Positions 52,184 through 62,184 of a DNA stretch of 64,000 bases are shown piece by piece. This stretch comes from Ensifer sp. LC163. Lineage in GTDB: Bacteria > Pseudomonadota > Alphaproteobacteria > Rhizobiales > Rhizobiaceae. Below the pieces are notes generated by a model that saw nothing but the letters and a program-made list of their open reading frames with translations, did not search any database and was not told where the DNA came from. Both the position numbers and the translations under genes were made by a program. How positions within the stretch are numbered: position 1 is the first letter of the stretch; each line of letters opens with the position of its first letter. Location: the NCBI RefSeq assembly GCF_001695855.1, contig NZ_MBSS01000013.1:59501-123500 (forward strand), given 5' to 3'.

Positions 52184-54550
52184 ATGTTTTCAGTGATTGC
52201 ATGCATACGCGATGACCACGATTGGCGCCTGGTTCTGGTGGCCGCCGTGGTTTGCCTGGCCGGTTGCGTCGCGACCATGCTGTTGCTGTTGCGTGCGCAG
52301 CGAAGCGAAGGCAACCAGCGCGGCCTCTGGACCGCGGCCAGTGGTTTTGCCTGCGGTATCGGCGTCTGGTCGACCCATTTCATTGCCATGCTTGCCTATG
52401 ATGGCGGGATGACGGTTTCCTACGGCGCCTGGGGAACGACGCTGTCGATCGTACTCGCGATCTCGGCGGCGTGGGTTGCTTTCACGGTCGGGCTTGGTGC
52501 GCGCTCGCATTACGCACTGGCATCAAGCGGTGTCATACTGGGCATCGGCATTGCCGCTATGCATTTTACCGGCATGCAGGCGCTCGAGATGCCGAGACAC
52601 GTTGTCCACGACGCAAGGTTCACGGTTTTCGCCATCGTCGTCGGCACCTTGCTGTCGATCGCTGCGCTTCATGCGTTTCATGTGCTGCGCAATACCCGCC
52701 GGCTCGTCGTCTCGACCCTGCTGCTCGTCGTTGCCATCTGCGTCCTGCACTTCACGGCAATGAGTGGTGTCACGCTGGTGCCGGCGCCGGATATTCCGAC
52801 GGCCGATGTCATCCATCCCGCCTGGCTTGCCGGCGGGGTTATTGCTGCCTCGACCATGTTGATCATCCTGGCTTTCGGCGCCTTGTTCGTCGACCGCCAT
52901 CTGACCGATCTGCGTGGACTTGCCAATGCGTCACTGGAAGGCATGGCCATCGTGCACGAGGGCTGCATCATCGACGCCAACGAGCGTTTTGCGCGCCTGG
53001 CGGGGTGGAAGGTCTCCGAACTCGTCGGCAGAGATCCGGCGGAGATTTTTGCCTTCGGCACGGAGGGATTGGCGCGCCAGCGTCGAGGCGACGGCCCGGC
53101 GGAGATCGATCTGGTCAATACGGTCGGCCAGTCCGTACCCGTCGAGTTCATGTGCCGGACCATCGAATACCGCGGGCGCGAATGCGAAGTGATCTTCGTG
53201 CGCGACCTCAGCGCGCGCAAGGAGGCCGAACGCACCATCGAGCATCTGGCGCATCACGATGCGCTGACCGATCTTCCCAATCGCGGTTTTTTCGACCGTC
53301 GCCTCGCCCAGGCCATGGCGGCTGCGGCGGCGAAGAATGAGCAGCTTGCGATCCTTTGTCTTGATCTCGATCGCTTCAAGGCGGTCAACGATATCTTTGG
53401 TCATGGCGAGGGCGATCGCATCCTCATGAAGGTTGCCGACATCCTGCGCAAGGCGACCGGCGAGGGGGATACCGTCGCCCGGCTGGGTGGTGACGAATTT
53501 GCCATTCTTCAGGTGGGAGGCATACAGCCGGAGGCGGCGCGTCACTTATCGGATCGCATCCTGACGTATTTTGCCGCGGAGATGGATACGAACCGCGATC
53601 CGACGGCGGTCGGCGTCAGCATCGGTGCTGCAATCTACCCGACCGATGGCGACACCGCCGACCGGCTGCGCAACAATGCCGACACGGCCCTCTACCGCGC
53701 CAAGCAATCGGGCAAGGGGATTGCCTGCTTCTTCGATACGGAGATGGACGAGGCGGTGCGCACGCGCCGACAGATCGAAAACGACCTGCGTCACGCCGTG
53801 CTGCGCCGGCAGCTCTTCCTTGAGTATCAACCGCTCGTCGATCTGCGCGGCGACCGGATTCTGGGCTACGAGGCGCTCTTGCGCTGGATGCATCCGGAAC
53901 GCGGCCTGATCAGTCCCGATGTCTTCATCCCGATCGCCGAGCAAAGCGGTTCGATCATCCAGATCGGCGAGTGGGTGCTGGAGCAGGCCTGCAGGGAGGC
54001 GGCGAAATGGAACGAGCCCTTGCCGGTTTCGGTCAATATCTCGCCGGTGCAGTTCCTGCTTCCCAATCTGTTCGACCAGATCTTCAACACCCTGCGACGC
54101 ACGGGTCTCGAGCCGCGCAGGCTGGAGCTGGAGATCACCGAGGCGGCGCTCCTGCACAATCGCGAAGACGTTCTCGCCACCCTCGGACGGCTGCGAATTC
54201 ATGGGGTCCGCATCGTCATGGATGATTTCGGCACCGGGCATTCCTCGCTCAGCAACCTGCAGACCTTCCCGTTCGACAAGCTGAAGATCGATTGCAGCTT
54301 CACCGCCGTGCTCGACAAGGACCCTTCAGCGCACGCGATCGTGCGGGCGATCATCGCGCTCGGCAACAGCCTCAACCTGCCTGTCGTGACCGAGGGCGTG
54401 GAAACGGAGCGACAGAAGCAGATCCTGGTCGACGAGGGCTGCTTGCAGGTCCAGGGGTTCCTCACCGGCAGGCCGGGCGTCGCGCCGAGCACGGGGCAGG
54501 AAGAGCAGGCGAGCGAATGGGCGAATGCGCCGCTGCGCGCCGACGGCTGA
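52184..54550 (+). CDS. MHYT-PAS-GGDEF-EAL c-di-GMP enzyme
   Basis: 788 residues. Seven membrane helices of an MHYT sensor (about 5-230, with THFIAM, MHFTGM and LHFTAM repeats that may bind metal or gas), a PAS domain, a GGDEF domain with intact RLGGDEFAIL, and an EAL domain with YEALLRW, and FGTGHSSL. A late EAL signature (QGFLTGRP) is slightly off the usual QGYLFGRP. Could both make and degrade c-di-GMP; net output unknown. ATG 52184 follows GGGAGA. Confidence 0.88.
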   Translation: MFSVIACIRDDHDWRLVLVAAVVCLAGCVATMLLLLRAQRSEGNQRGLWTAASGFACGIGVWSTHFIAMLAYDGGMTVSYGAWGTTLSIVLAISAAWVAFTVGLGARSHYALASSGVILGIGIAAMHFTGMQALEMPRHVVHDARFTVFAIVVGTLLSIAALHAFHVLRNTRRLVVSTLLLVVAICVLHFTAMSGVTLVPAPDIPTADVIHPAWLAGGVIAASTMLIILAFGALFVDRHLTDLRGLANASLEGMAIVHEGCIIDANERFARLAGWKVSELVGRDPAEIFAFGTEGLARQRRGDGPAEIDLVNTVGQSVPVEFMCRTIEYRGRECEVIFVRDLSARKEAERTIEHLAHHDALTDLPNRGFFDRRLAQAMAAAAAKNEQLAILCLDLDRFKAVNDIFGHGEGDRILMKVADILRKATGEGDTVARLGGDEFAILQVGGIQPEAARHLSDRILTYFAAEMDTNRDPTAVGVSIGAAIYPTDGDTADRLRNNADTALYRAKQSGKGIACFFDTEMDEAVRTRRQIENDLRHAVLRRQLFLEYQPLVDLRGDRILGYEALLRWMHPERGLISPDVFIPIAEQSGSIIQIGEWVLEQACREAAKWNEPLPVSVNISPVQFLLPNLFDQIFNTLRRTGLEPRRLELEITEAALLHNREDVLATLGRLRIHGVRIVMDDFGTGHSSLSNLQTFPFDKLKIDCSFTAVLDKDPSAHAIVRAIIALGNSLNLPVVTEGVETERQKQILVDEGCLQVQGFLTGRPGVAPSTGQEEQASEWANAPLRADG

Positions 54551-54570
54551 AGCGATAGTTCTGGAAATGC

Positions 54571-54601
54571 AGACGGCCGAGCGCGGTGCGCCCGGCCGTC
54601 T
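54571..54601. terminator. Bidirectional terminator between GGDEF-EAL gene and idhA
   Basis: Inverted repeat AGACGGCCG (54571-54579) with CGGCCGTCT (54593-54601), located between convergent stops and followed on the plus strand by CTTTC. The short T-run makes it imperfect. Confidence 0.5.
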
Positions 54602-54623
54602 CTTTCGGACTCCGCCTTGCGTG

Positions 54624-55616
54624 TCAGCCGACGCTGACCTGACGCTTTTCCACGACCGACTTGACGGCCGCGTCGGCCAGCGCCAGTGCTGCCAGGCCAT
54701 CCTTGCCCGACGGGGTGATTTCCGCGCCCTTTTCGATCGCGGCGATGAAGCTTTCGATCTCGTTGGCATAGGCTTCGGTATAGCGGGTCATGAAGAAATC
54801 GTGCAGCGGCGGGCGGGTATAGCCTTCGCCATTGGCGATCTCGATCGACACCGGGCGCTGGTTTTCGGCCGAGACGACACCCTTGGAGCCGTGCACCTCG
54901 ATGCGCTGGTCGTAGCCATAGGTGGCGCGGCGCGAATTGGAGATGATCGCCTGCTTGCCGGACGCGGTCTGGAGGATGACGGAAACGCTGTCGTAGTCGC
55001 CGGCTTCACCGATTGCCTTGTCGACCAGAACGGCGGCGGTCGCGGTGACCGATACCGGCTCTTCGCCGAGCAGGAAGCGCGCCATGTCGAAGTCATGGAT
55101 CGTCATGTCACGGAAGATGCCGCCCGAACGCTTGATGTAATCGACCGGCGGCGCGCCAGGATCGCGCGAGGTGATCGTCACCATTTCGACGTCGCCGATC
55201 TTGCCGGCGTCGATGGCCTTGCGAACGGCCATGAAATGCGGATCGAAGCGGCGGTTGAAGCCGACCATCAGCTTGCCCTTGGTCTCGGCCACCACCTTCA
55301 TGCAGGCCCTGACGCGATCGACATCGAGATCGATGGGTTTCTCGCAGAAGATCGCCTTGCCGGCGCGGGCGAAACGCTCAATCAGGTCGGCATGGGTGTC
55401 GGTCGGCGTGCAGACGACGACCGCGTCGATATCGGCCGAATTTTCGATCGCCTCGATGCTGCGGACCTCGCAGCCATAGGCCTTGGCGATGGCATCGGCG
55501 GCGGCCGGAAAGGCATCGGCCACGGCGACGAGCACGGCATCGGGATTGCCGCTGACGGCCTTTGCATGAACCTTGCCGATACGTCCGGCGCCCAGAAGAC
55601 CAAATCTCACTGTCAT
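54624..55616 (-). CDS. idhA: Inositol 2-dehydrogenase IdhA (IolG family)
   Basis: 330 residues of the Gfo/Idh/MocA family. GLLGAGRIGKVHAKAV Rossmann start, CEKPIDLD catalytic Lys segment, FNRRFDPHF, and GGIFRDMTIHDFDMARFLLG with the Asp/His of inositol dehydrogenases. Oxidises myo-inositol (and related inositols) to the 2-keto compound, the first step of inositol use, needed for rhizopine catabolism in S. meliloti. ATG 55616 begins the motif; the longer frame is not used. iol genes are not in the window. Confidence 0.85.
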   Translation of the reverse strand: MTVRFGLLGAGRIGKVHAKAVSGNPDAVLVAVADAFPAAADAIAKAYGCEVRSIEAIENSADIDAVVVCTPTDTHADLIERFARAGKAIFCEKPIDLDVDRVRACMKVVAETKGKLMVGFNRRFDPHFMAVRKAIDAGKIGDVEMVTITSRDPGAPPVDYIKRSGGIFRDMTIHDFDMARFLLGEEPVSVTATAAVLVDKAIGEAGDYDSVSVILQTASGKQAIISNSRRATYGYDQRIEVHGSKGVVSAENQRPVSIEIANGEGYTRPPLHDFFMTRYTEAYANEIESFIAAIEKGAEITPSGKDGLAALALADAAVKSVVEKRQVSVG

Positions 55617-55968
55617 CTCTGTCTCTCTCGAAATCCGGCCCTCGACCGGGAAGGTGCGCGATGATCGGCGCTCATCGCGCAAAGGCGCCGCGGAAGGGCA
55701 ATTCCGCGAATCGGTTGGAAGATGGTTGTCGGCCATGTGTCGCGGACGCCGCGCGCTTTCCTCTCCCTCGCTCGACCTTCTCGACCGCGCGGCGCCGAGC
55801 GCCGTTTGTTCGGAATGAAATGGCCGATGAAATCATTTTCGGAATTTTTATTCTATTTTTGCAGCGCTCGTCAAGTGTGCGGCGCGGTCGCGGGCTTGCG
55901 GCGGCAGGTGGATTTCCCCTACAAGAAATCCTTTGCCGATCACGAGTGCAAGACAGCCAGAGGACAAG
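55617..55968. other. Divergent region idhA / small membrane gene
   Basis: 352 bases. Holds the idhA promoter. An AT-rich patch near 55820-55862 contains the imperfect palindrome GAAATCATTTTC and GAATTTTTATTC, possible binding sites for an iol-type repressor. No gene-like reading frame. Confidence 0.4.
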
Positions 55969-56223
55969 ATGATCAAACTCATCGACCCGGACCACGCCTT
56001 TTACCGTCCCCTGTGGCGCCGGCTCCTGATCTTCTTCGTCTGTGCCGGCTGGGCGGTGCTCGAATTCTATCACGACCAGCCGTTCTTCAGCATCATCGCT
56101 CTGGCGATCGCCGCCTATGTCGGCTCTTCGCTGCTGCTTTTCTACAAGTCGACCGACAAGGCCGCAGGCGGCGAGAGTGCGGCGTCAAAAGACGAAGCGC
56201 CCAAACCTGACAACGACGCGTGA
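55969..56223 (+). CDS. Small inner-membrane protein
   Basis: 84 residues with two membrane helices (about 19-36, LLIFFVCAGWAVLEFY, and 40-60, FSIIALAIAAYVGSSLLLFY) and a charged C-terminal tail. AGAGGA precedes ATG 55969. Appears conserved in rhizobia next to idhA, to my recollection. Function unknown. Confidence 0.7.
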   Translation: MIKLIDPDHAFYRPLWRRLLIFFVCAGWAVLEFYHDQPFFSIIALAIAAYVGSSLLLFYKSTDKAAGGESAASKDEAPKPDNDA

Positions 56224-56236
56224 GCTAGGTCCTGAC

Positions 56237-56671
56237 CTAGGCTGCCTGCAACTGGCGCGACGCTTCGTCGATGAGCATGTTGGCGAGTTTCATCCGTACC
56301 GTCGCATTGGTGCGGTAGTCCTGCGGCAGGCGGTCCGGATGATTGGTGGCGGCGAAGCTTCGTCGCTTGGCAGCGAGCGTCGCGAGCGTCTCCCTTTCGC
56401 CAAGGGCGAGTTCTTCTGCGACTTCGGCAAGGCTGATGCGATTGAGAAACTCCGGCATCGGCTCTACCGGCGGAGGCTCGACGAAAGACGCATCGAAATA
56501 GGCGCGCTCGACGGCGCTGCGTGCAGCCGACGCGCGATCGGCGCCGCCGGCGACGAACGCGAACGAAGACGCGCGTGACGCCGCGGAAATCTCCGTCGCC
56601 GCGGTCTCTTCTTCAGCTTCTTCCGTCTTCAGCCGCTCGAGCACGGACTGAAACACCGACATTCCAAACAT
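56237..56671 (-). CDS. J-domain-like protein with HPD motif
   Basis: 144 residues. The C-terminal part (LATLAAKRRSFAATNHPDRLP ... NATVRMKLANMLIDEASRQ) has the shape of a J-domain: helix, HPD at 111-113, helix with alternating NxxMKxAN. The rest is low-complexity Ala/Glu. HPD is the motif that stimulates DnaK's ATPase, so a co-chaperone or adaptor role is plausible. Its first glycine-rich J-domain helix is degenerate. ATG 56671 is taken. Confidence 0.6.
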   Translation of the reverse strand: MFGMSVFQSVLERLKTEEAEEETAATEISAASRASSFAFVAGGADRASAARSAVERAYFDASFVEPPPVEPMPEFLNRISLAEVAEELALGERETLATLAAKRRSFAATNHPDRLPQDYRTNATVRMKLANMLIDEASRQLQAA

Positions 56672-56736
56672 GGAGCCTCCGCTATCCCGGCACAAAATGC
56701 CGGATGGAGATTATCCCAGGCTGATCAACCAACGTT

Positions 56737-56817
56737 GATCATGCCGGGCTGATCAGTTCGCCTGATCATGCCGGGCTGATCAGTTCGCCTGATCATGCCG
56801 GGCTGATCAGGGGGCCT
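56737..56817. repeat. Tandem 27-bp repeat with GATC palindromes
   Basis: Three contiguous 27-base units (56737-56763, 56764-56790, 56791-56817), each beginning GATCATGCCGGGCTGATC; units 1 and 2 are identical and unit 3 differs in four bases. Related GATCA fragments lie on both sides (56720-56740 and 56818-56827). Each unit carries several TGATCA/GATC sites. It lies between the gbpR stop and the J-domain gene. Confidence 0.85.
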
Positions 56818-56823
56818 GATTGA

Positions 56824-57837
56824 TCATGCTCGCCCCTGCTTGAGAATGAGATCGTAGAGCAGCTTGGCGCTCGGCGGCAGCGCGCGCCCCTCGGCGGTGA
56901 TCAATCCGTAGGGTTTGATGCGGATCGGGACCTCGGTCTTCAGGATACGGATTTCGCCGGCCGGCGTGCCGTTGTCGGCGATCAGGTTGGCGACATCGAG
57001 CGCCACCGGCGCAATTGCGTTGGTGTTGCGTACGATCGACAGCGTCAGGATGATCGACGAGGTGTTGATCACAGTCGCCGGCAGGCGCACGCCGGCGGAC
57101 ATGAAGCTGTCTTCGACCGCGCGCCGAAGCAGCGTTCCCGGCGGCTGGAACACCCAGTCGTAGGCGGGGAGATCTTCGGCGCCGGCGATGGGCTTATCGA
57201 GCAGGGGATGGCCGTCGCGCACGATCAGGCAGACCTCCTCGTAGCCGATCTCGACCATGTTGAAGAGCCGCGGGCTGAGATCGTCCGGAATGCGGCCGAC
57301 GACGAAGTCATGGCGGGCGGCGAGCAGCTCGCGCGTCAGCACATTGCTGTTTTCAATCTGGATGTTGATCTCGATGCCGGGATAGGCGGTAATGACCTGG
57401 CGGATCGCCGGAACGGCGAGATTGAGCGCCGGCCCGGTCACAGAGCCGATCGACACCGAGCCGCCGCTGCCGGTCTTCAATTCGCTGATCTCGCGCGATG
57501 CTTCCCGCAGTTCCAGAAAGATCGTGCGCGCGCGCCGCGCCAGCGCCTGGCCGTAGCGCGTCAGCTCCACGCCGCGCGCGACTCGCTCGCAGATCGGCGC
57601 CTTCAGGATCGTCTCGATCTCGGCCAGCATGCGCGATGCGGCGGGCTGGGAGATCCCGAGCGTCTCGGCAGCAGCGCTGATACGACGATGATCATCGATC
57701 GCAAGGATCAGCCTGAGGTGATTGATCTTCAGGCCTGAACGAAAGAGCCCGGTGTCGAATTGTTCGCCGGCAACCCCTGTCGTGCCGGGCTTTCCATCCT
57801 TCATCATCGCAGAAATCCGGTTTTCAGAATGTTTCAA
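56824..57837 (-). CDS. gbpR: LysR-family regulator GbpR
   Basis: 337 residues: winged helix-turn-helix in the first 80 residues (LKINHLRLILAIDDHRRISAAAETLGISQPAASRMLAEIE, by its ISAAAETLGISQPAASR part) and a LysR substrate-binding domain. GbpR is the known activator of chvE-gguABC in Agrobacterium, and here it is divergent from chvE exactly as there. Responds to sugars such as arabinose or galactose. The N-terminus has an unusual extension of about 36 residues before the helix-turn-helix; an internal start is possible. Confidence 0.85.
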   Translation of the reverse strand: MKHSENRISAMMKDGKPGTTGVAGEQFDTGLFRSGLKINHLRLILAIDDHRRISAAAETLGISQPAASRMLAEIETILKAPICERVARGVELTRYGQALARRARTIFLELREASREISELKTGSGGSVSIGSVTGPALNLAVPAIRQVITAYPGIEINIQIENSNVLTRELLAARHDFVVGRIPDDLSPRLFNMVEIGYEEVCLIVRDGHPLLDKPIAGAEDLPAYDWVFQPPGTLLRRAVEDSFMSAGVRLPATVINTSSIILTLSIVRNTNAIAPVALDVANLIADNGTPAGEIRILKTEVPIRIKPYGLITAEGRALPPSAKLLYDLILKQGRA

Positions 57838-58084
57838 AAATCACACTGTTGCCTGCTATTATATCAATAATGGTATGGTGGCAAAGCGATATTGTATTTG
57901 ACAGTTATGGCTTTTGATTCCAGTTTTTCCCCATGTGCCAGTGCATGTGGGAGCATGCGGGCGGGGAGGACTTTCCTTCACCTGGATCCACCGCCGGAGA
58001 CGCGATCTCCGGGTCGGTGGATCGCTGCGCATAGCACGGGGAGGCTGCGGGCCTGCCGGCTTCAACACTTTTGGGAGAGACCTG

Positions 58085-59152
58085 ATGAAATTGATTACTT
58101 CGCTTCTCGCAGCGGCCGCGATCTCTGTCGCGTCGTTTGCTGCGCCGGCCTTCGCACAGGACAAAGGCACGGTCGGCATTTCCATGCCGACGAAGACCTC
58201 GACCCGTTGGATCTCCGATGGCGAGACCATGGAGAAGCTATTCAAGGAAGCCGGTTACACGCCGGACCTGCAGTTTGCCGACGATGATATTCCAAACCAG
58301 CTCGCCCAGATCGAAAACATGGTGACCAAGGGTGCCAAGGTTCTCGTCATCGGCGCCATCGACGGCACGACGCTGTCCGACATCCTGCAGAAAGCCCACG
58401 ACGCCGGCGTCAAGGTCATCGCCTATGACCGCCTGATCCGCGATAGCGGCAATGTCGACTACTACGCCACCTTCGACAACTTCCAGGTCGGCGTGCAGCA
58501 GGCAACCTCGCTGGTACAGGGCCTGAAGCTCGACGGCGCGACCGAGGCAAAGAACATCGAACTCTTCGGTGGTTCGCCGGATGATAACAACGCCTTCTTC
58601 TTCTACGATGGCGCGATGTCGGTCCTGCAGCCGCTGATCGACAGCAACAAGATCGTCGTCAAGTCCGGCCAGAAGGGCATGGACCAGGTCGGCACGCTGC
58701 GCTGGGACGGTGCCGTCGCGCAGGCCCGCATGGAAAACCTGCTGTCCTCCAACTACACCGACGCCAAGGTCGATGGCGTTCTGTCGCCCTATGATGGCCT
58801 GTCCATCGGTATCATCTCGGCGCTGAAGGGTGTCGGCTACGGCTCCGGCGACATGGCGATGCCTGCCGTCACCGGCCAGGACGCCGAACTGCCTTCGGTC
58901 AAGTCGATCCTTGCCGGCGAACAGTATTCGTCGATCTTCAAGGACACGCGCGAACTCGCCAAGGTCACCGTCGGCATGGTCAACGCGATCATGGAAGGCA
59001 AGGAGCCTGAAGTGAACGACACCAAGACCTACGACAACGGCGTCAAGGTCGTTCCGTCCTTCCTCCTGAAGCCGGTTGCCGTCGACAAGTCCAACATCAA
59101 GGACGTGATGGTCTCTTCCGGTTACTACACCGAAGATCAGATCAACAACTGA
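58085..59152 (+). CDS. chvE: Multiple-sugar-binding periplasmic protein ChvE
   Basis: 355 residues with signal peptide ([22 protein letters not shown], core [16 protein letters not shown]) cut before QDKG. Characteristic [56 protein letters not shown] and [11 protein letters not shown]. ChvE binds arabinose, galactose, glucose and others, feeding GguAB and, in Agrobacterium, signalling through VirA. Divergent from gbpR, GGGAGAGA-like ribosome site, and followed by a terminator-like hairpin before gguA. Confidence 0.92.
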   Translation: MKLITSLLAAAAISVASFAAPAFAQDKGTVGISMPTKTSTRWISDGETMEKLFKEAGYTPDLQFADDDIPNQLAQIENMVTKGAKVLVIGAIDGTTLSDILQKAHDAGVKVIAYDRLIRDSGNVDYYATFDNFQVGVQQATSLVQGLKLDGATEAKNIELFGGSPDDNNAFFFYDGAMSVLQPLIDSNKIVVKSGQKGMDQVGTLRWDGAVAQARMENLLSSNYTDAKVDGVLSPYDGLSIGIISALKGVGYGSGDMAMPAVTGQDAELPSVKSILAGEQYSSIFKDTRELAKVTVGMVNAIMEGKEPEVNDTKTYDNGVKVVPSFLLKPVAVDKSNIKDVMVSSGYYTEDQINN

Positions 59153-59169
59153 TCCGGGTAGCACATCGA

Positions 59170-59197
59170 GGGCCCGCGATCCTTCGCGGGCCCTTTT
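59170..59197 (+). terminator. Terminator/attenuator hairpin between chvE and gguA
   Basis: Stem GGGCCCGCG (59170-59178) with CGCGGGCCC (59185-59193), then TTTT (59194-59197). It is an intrinsic terminator by shape, so much transcription should stop after chvE and only part read on into gguAB, giving an excess of binding protein. Confidence 0.7.
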
Positions 59198-59251
59198 ATC
59201 CGGGTGAGGGAGCCTGTACTCTCTCGCCGACTGCCGCTGGAATGACTGAAC

Positions 59252-60787
59252 ATGGACAATATCATTCTCGAAATGCGTGGCATCACCAAGACGTTTCCGG
59301 GCGTCAAGGCGCTGGACAATGTCAGCTTCAAGGTTCGCGAAGGTGAGATCCACGCGCTGGTTGGTGAAAACGGCGCCGGAAAATCGACGCTGATGAAGGT
59401 ACTGAGCGGTGTCTATCCCGCTGGTACCTATGAGGGTGAGATCCATTATGACGGCGAGGCCCGCCGCTTTTCGACGATTTCCGACAGCGAAGATCTTGGC
59501 ATCATCATCATCCACCAGGAACTGGCGCTGGTTCCGCTGTTGTCGATCGCCGAAAACATCTTCCTCGGCAACGAGATCGCCACCAATGGCGTGATCCATT
59601 GGCCGCAAACCTTTGCCCGCACGCAGGAACTTTTGAAGAAGGTGGGCCTGAGCGAGCCTCCGGCGACGCTGATCACCGACATCGGCGTCGGCAAGCAGCA
59701 ACTGGTCGAGATCGCCAAGGCGCTGTCGAAGAAAGTGCGGCTGCTGATCCTCGACGAGCCGACCGCCTCGCTCAACGAAAACGATTCCGATGCGCTGCTG
59801 AAGCTCTTGATGGAGTTTCGCACGCAGGGCATGACCTCGATCATCATCTCGCACAAGCTGAACGAGATCCGCAAGGTCGCCGACCAGATCACCATCCTGC
59901 GCGATGGCGGCACCGTTGAAACGCTCGACTGTCAGACCGAAGATGTCGGCGAAGACCGGATCATCAAGGGCATGGTCGGCCGCGCCATGGAAGACCGCTA
60001 TCCGCCGCGCGAGCCCAAGATCGGCGAGACGCTGCTGGAGGTGAAGAACTGGAACGTCTTCCACCAGCATCACCGCGACCGGCAGTTCCTGCACGACGTC
60101 AATTTCACGGTGCGCGCCGGCGAAGTCGTCGGCATCGCCGGCCTGATGGGGGCGGGGCGAACCGAAACGGCGATGAGCATCTTCGGCAAGTCCTGGGGCC
60201 ACAAGATCACCGGCGACGTTCTGATGCGCGGCAAGTCGGTCGATGTCAGCACCATCCCGCGCGCCATCGATGCCGGCCTTGCCTATGTCACCGAGGACCG
60301 CAAGCAGTTGGGTCTCGTGCTGATCAACAACATCAAGGAGAACACGACGCTCTCCAACCTGAAGGCGGTGGCGTCAAACGGCGTCATCGACGATCGCAGG
60401 GAGGTCAAGGTCGCCTCCGACTATCGTTCGAAGCTGCGCATCCGCTCGCACTCGATCTATCAGGAAACGGTCAATCTTTCCGGCGGCAACCAGCAGAAGG
60501 TGGTGCTGTCGAAGTGGCTGTTCACCAATCCGGAAGTCCTCATTCTCGACGAGCCGACACGCGGTATCGACATCGGCGCGAAGTATGAGATCTACACCAT
60601 CATCAACCAGCTTGCAGCCGAGGGCAAAGGCATCCTGATGATTTCATCGGAAATGCCGGAACTGCTTGGAACCTGCGACCGCATCTACGTCATGAATGAG
60701 GGCCGCATCGTCGCCGAGCTTTCGAAGGCGGAGGCGAGCCAGGAATCCATCATGCGTGCCATCATGCGCTCAGGGGAGAAACACTAA
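59252..60787 (+). CDS. gguA: Sugar ABC transporter ATP-binding protein GguA
   Basis: 511-residue CUT2 ATPase with two fused ABC domains: first Walker [12 protein letters not shown] and signature [16 protein letters not shown], second [12 protein letters not shown] (degenerate Walker A, usual for the second half) and [15 protein letters not shown] with Walker [15 protein letters not shown]. Contrast this with the single-domain XylG of the same window. Its stop overlaps gguB by one base. Confidence 0.92.
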   Translation: MDNIILEMRGITKTFPGVKALDNVSFKVREGEIHALVGENGAGKSTLMKVLSGVYPAGTYEGEIHYDGEARRFSTISDSEDLGIIIIHQELALVPLLSIAENIFLGNEIATNGVIHWPQTFARTQELLKKVGLSEPPATLITDIGVGKQQLVEIAKALSKKVRLLILDEPTASLNENDSDALLKLLMEFRTQGMTSIIISHKLNEIRKVADQITILRDGGTVETLDCQTEDVGEDRIIKGMVGRAMEDRYPPREPKIGETLLEVKNWNVFHQHHRDRQFLHDVNFTVRAGEVVGIAGLMGAGRTETAMSIFGKSWGHKITGDVLMRGKSVDVSTIPRAIDAGLAYVTEDRKQLGLVLINNIKENTTLSNLKAVASNGVIDDRREVKVASDYRSKLRIRSHSIYQETVNLSGGNQQKVVLSKWLFTNPEVLILDEPTRGIDIGAKYEIYTIINQLAAEGKGILMISSEMPELLGTCDRIYVMNEGRIVAELSKAEASQESIMRAIMRSGEKH

Positions 60788-61995
60788 TGGTCGCCGATAC
60801 GAGCACCCAACCGAACAAACCCTCGATCGGGGACTATCTCAAGAACAACATCCGCGAATACGGCCTGCTGGTCGCGCTCGTGGTCATCATGCTGTTCTTC
60901 CAGTTCGTCACCAATGGCGTGCTGTTCCGCCCGGTCAACATCACCAACCTGGTGCTGCAGAACTCGTTCATCGTCATCATGGCGCTGGGCATGCTCTTGA
61001 TCATCGTCGCCGGCCACATCGACCTTTCGGTCGGCTCCATCGTTGCCTTCATCGGGGCGATATCGGCGATCATGCTGGTGAAATGGGGCCTGCCGGCCAT
61101 CGTCGTCATCCCCGCCTGCCTGATCGTCGGCGGCATCATGGGGGCGGCGCAGGGTTACTGGGTCGCCTATCAGAAGATCCCGTCGTTCATCGTGACGCTG
61201 GCCGGCATGCTTGTGTTTCGCGGGTTGACGTATGTCGTGCTTGGCGGTCGGCCGATCGGTCCGTTCCCGAAGGAATTCCAGCTGCTTTCGACCGGTTTCG
61301 TTCCCGACTTCCTGTCGCTTTCCGATCCGGCGACGAGCCTGATCAAGAACTATGTTGCGCTGTTCGCCGTGTTGGCTCTGGTCGCCTATGCGATCTATGC
61401 CGGTTTCCGCAATCGCCGGATCAACGAGCAGCATGGTACGGAAAACGAGCCCTTCATCTTCTTTGCGATCCAGATGGCTGTCATCGCCGTCGTTGCGCTG
61501 TTCATCGGTTTCCAGCTTTCGACCTATCGCGGTCTGCCGAACGTGCTGATCGCCATGGCGGTGCTGATTGCGCTCTACACCTTCATCACCACGCGCTCGA
61601 CGATCGGCCGCCGCATCTATGCGATGGGTGGCAACGTCAAGGCGGCGAAACTCTCGGGCATCAACACCGAGCGGCTGACGTTCTACACCTTCATCAACAT
61701 GGGCGTACTCGCAGCGCTTGCCGGCATGATCATCACCGCGCGGCTTAATTCGGCGACGCCGAAGGCCGGTGTCGGCTTCGAGCTTGATGTCATTGCGGCC
61801 TGTTTCATCGGCGGTGCATCTGCATCCGGTGGCGTCGGCAAGATTACCGGCGCGGTGATCGGCGCCTTCATCATGGGCGTGATGAACAACGGCATGTCGA
61901 TCATGGGTATCGGCATCGACTACCAGCAGCTGATCAAGGGTCTGGTGCTGCTCGCTGCCGTGTTCTTCGACGTCTACAACAAGAACAAGGGCTGA
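60787..61995 (+). CDS. gguB: Sugar ABC transporter permease GguB
   Basis: 402 residues, about ten to eleven membrane helices, with AGHIDLSVGSIVAF, PSFIVTLAGMLVFRG, YAMGGNVKAAKLSGI and GGASASGGVGKITGAVIGA. Overlaps gguA. Imports the sugars caught by ChvE. A long hydrophilic loop before the last helices (RNRRINEQHGTENEPF) is typical of GguB. Confidence 0.92.
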   Translation: MVADTSTQPNKPSIGDYLKNNIREYGLLVALVVIMLFFQFVTNGVLFRPVNITNLVLQNSFIVIMALGMLLIIVAGHIDLSVGSIVAFIGAISAIMLVKWGLPAIVVIPACLIVGGIMGAAQGYWVAYQKIPSFIVTLAGMLVFRGLTYVVLGGRPIGPFPKEFQLLSTGFVPDFLSLSDPATSLIKNYVALFAVLALVAYAIYAGFRNRRINEQHGTENEPFIFFAIQMAVIAVVALFIGFQLSTYRGLPNVLIAMAVLIALYTFITTRSTIGRRIYAMGGNVKAAKLSGINTERLTFYTFINMGVLAALAGMIITARLNSATPKAGVGFELDVIAACFIGGASASGGVGKITGAVIGAFIMGVMNNGMSIMGIGIDYQQLIKGLVLLAAVFFDVYNKNKG

Positions 61996-62041
61996 CAAGA
62001 GACCGAACAGCCCGGATCGAACCAGTAATATTGAGCAGGCG

Positions 62042-62071
62042 GCTTCGGCTGCCAGGGGTGACAGCCGAAGC
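62042..62071 (+). other. Stem-loop between gguB and gguC
   Basis: Perfect 10-base arms GCTTCGGCTG (62042-62051) and CAGCCGAAGC (62062-62071) with a ten-base loop, no T-tract. It may stabilise the upstream mRNA or modulate translation of gguC, whose start is 114 bases on. Confidence 0.5.
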
Positions 62072-62184
62072 TGTCGGGATTGGGCGGCGCGAGCCACCCG
62101 AGGGGCGGCGTTTTGCCTGAGATCAGGCGAGTGCAACGGCCCCGAACGATGCAAGGCCAGAGCGATGCAAGGAAGGACAGGATC

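Noticed and set aside
56737..56817. Repeat considered as a CRISPR array
   Set aside because: Units are directly adjacent with no spacers and there are no cas genes.
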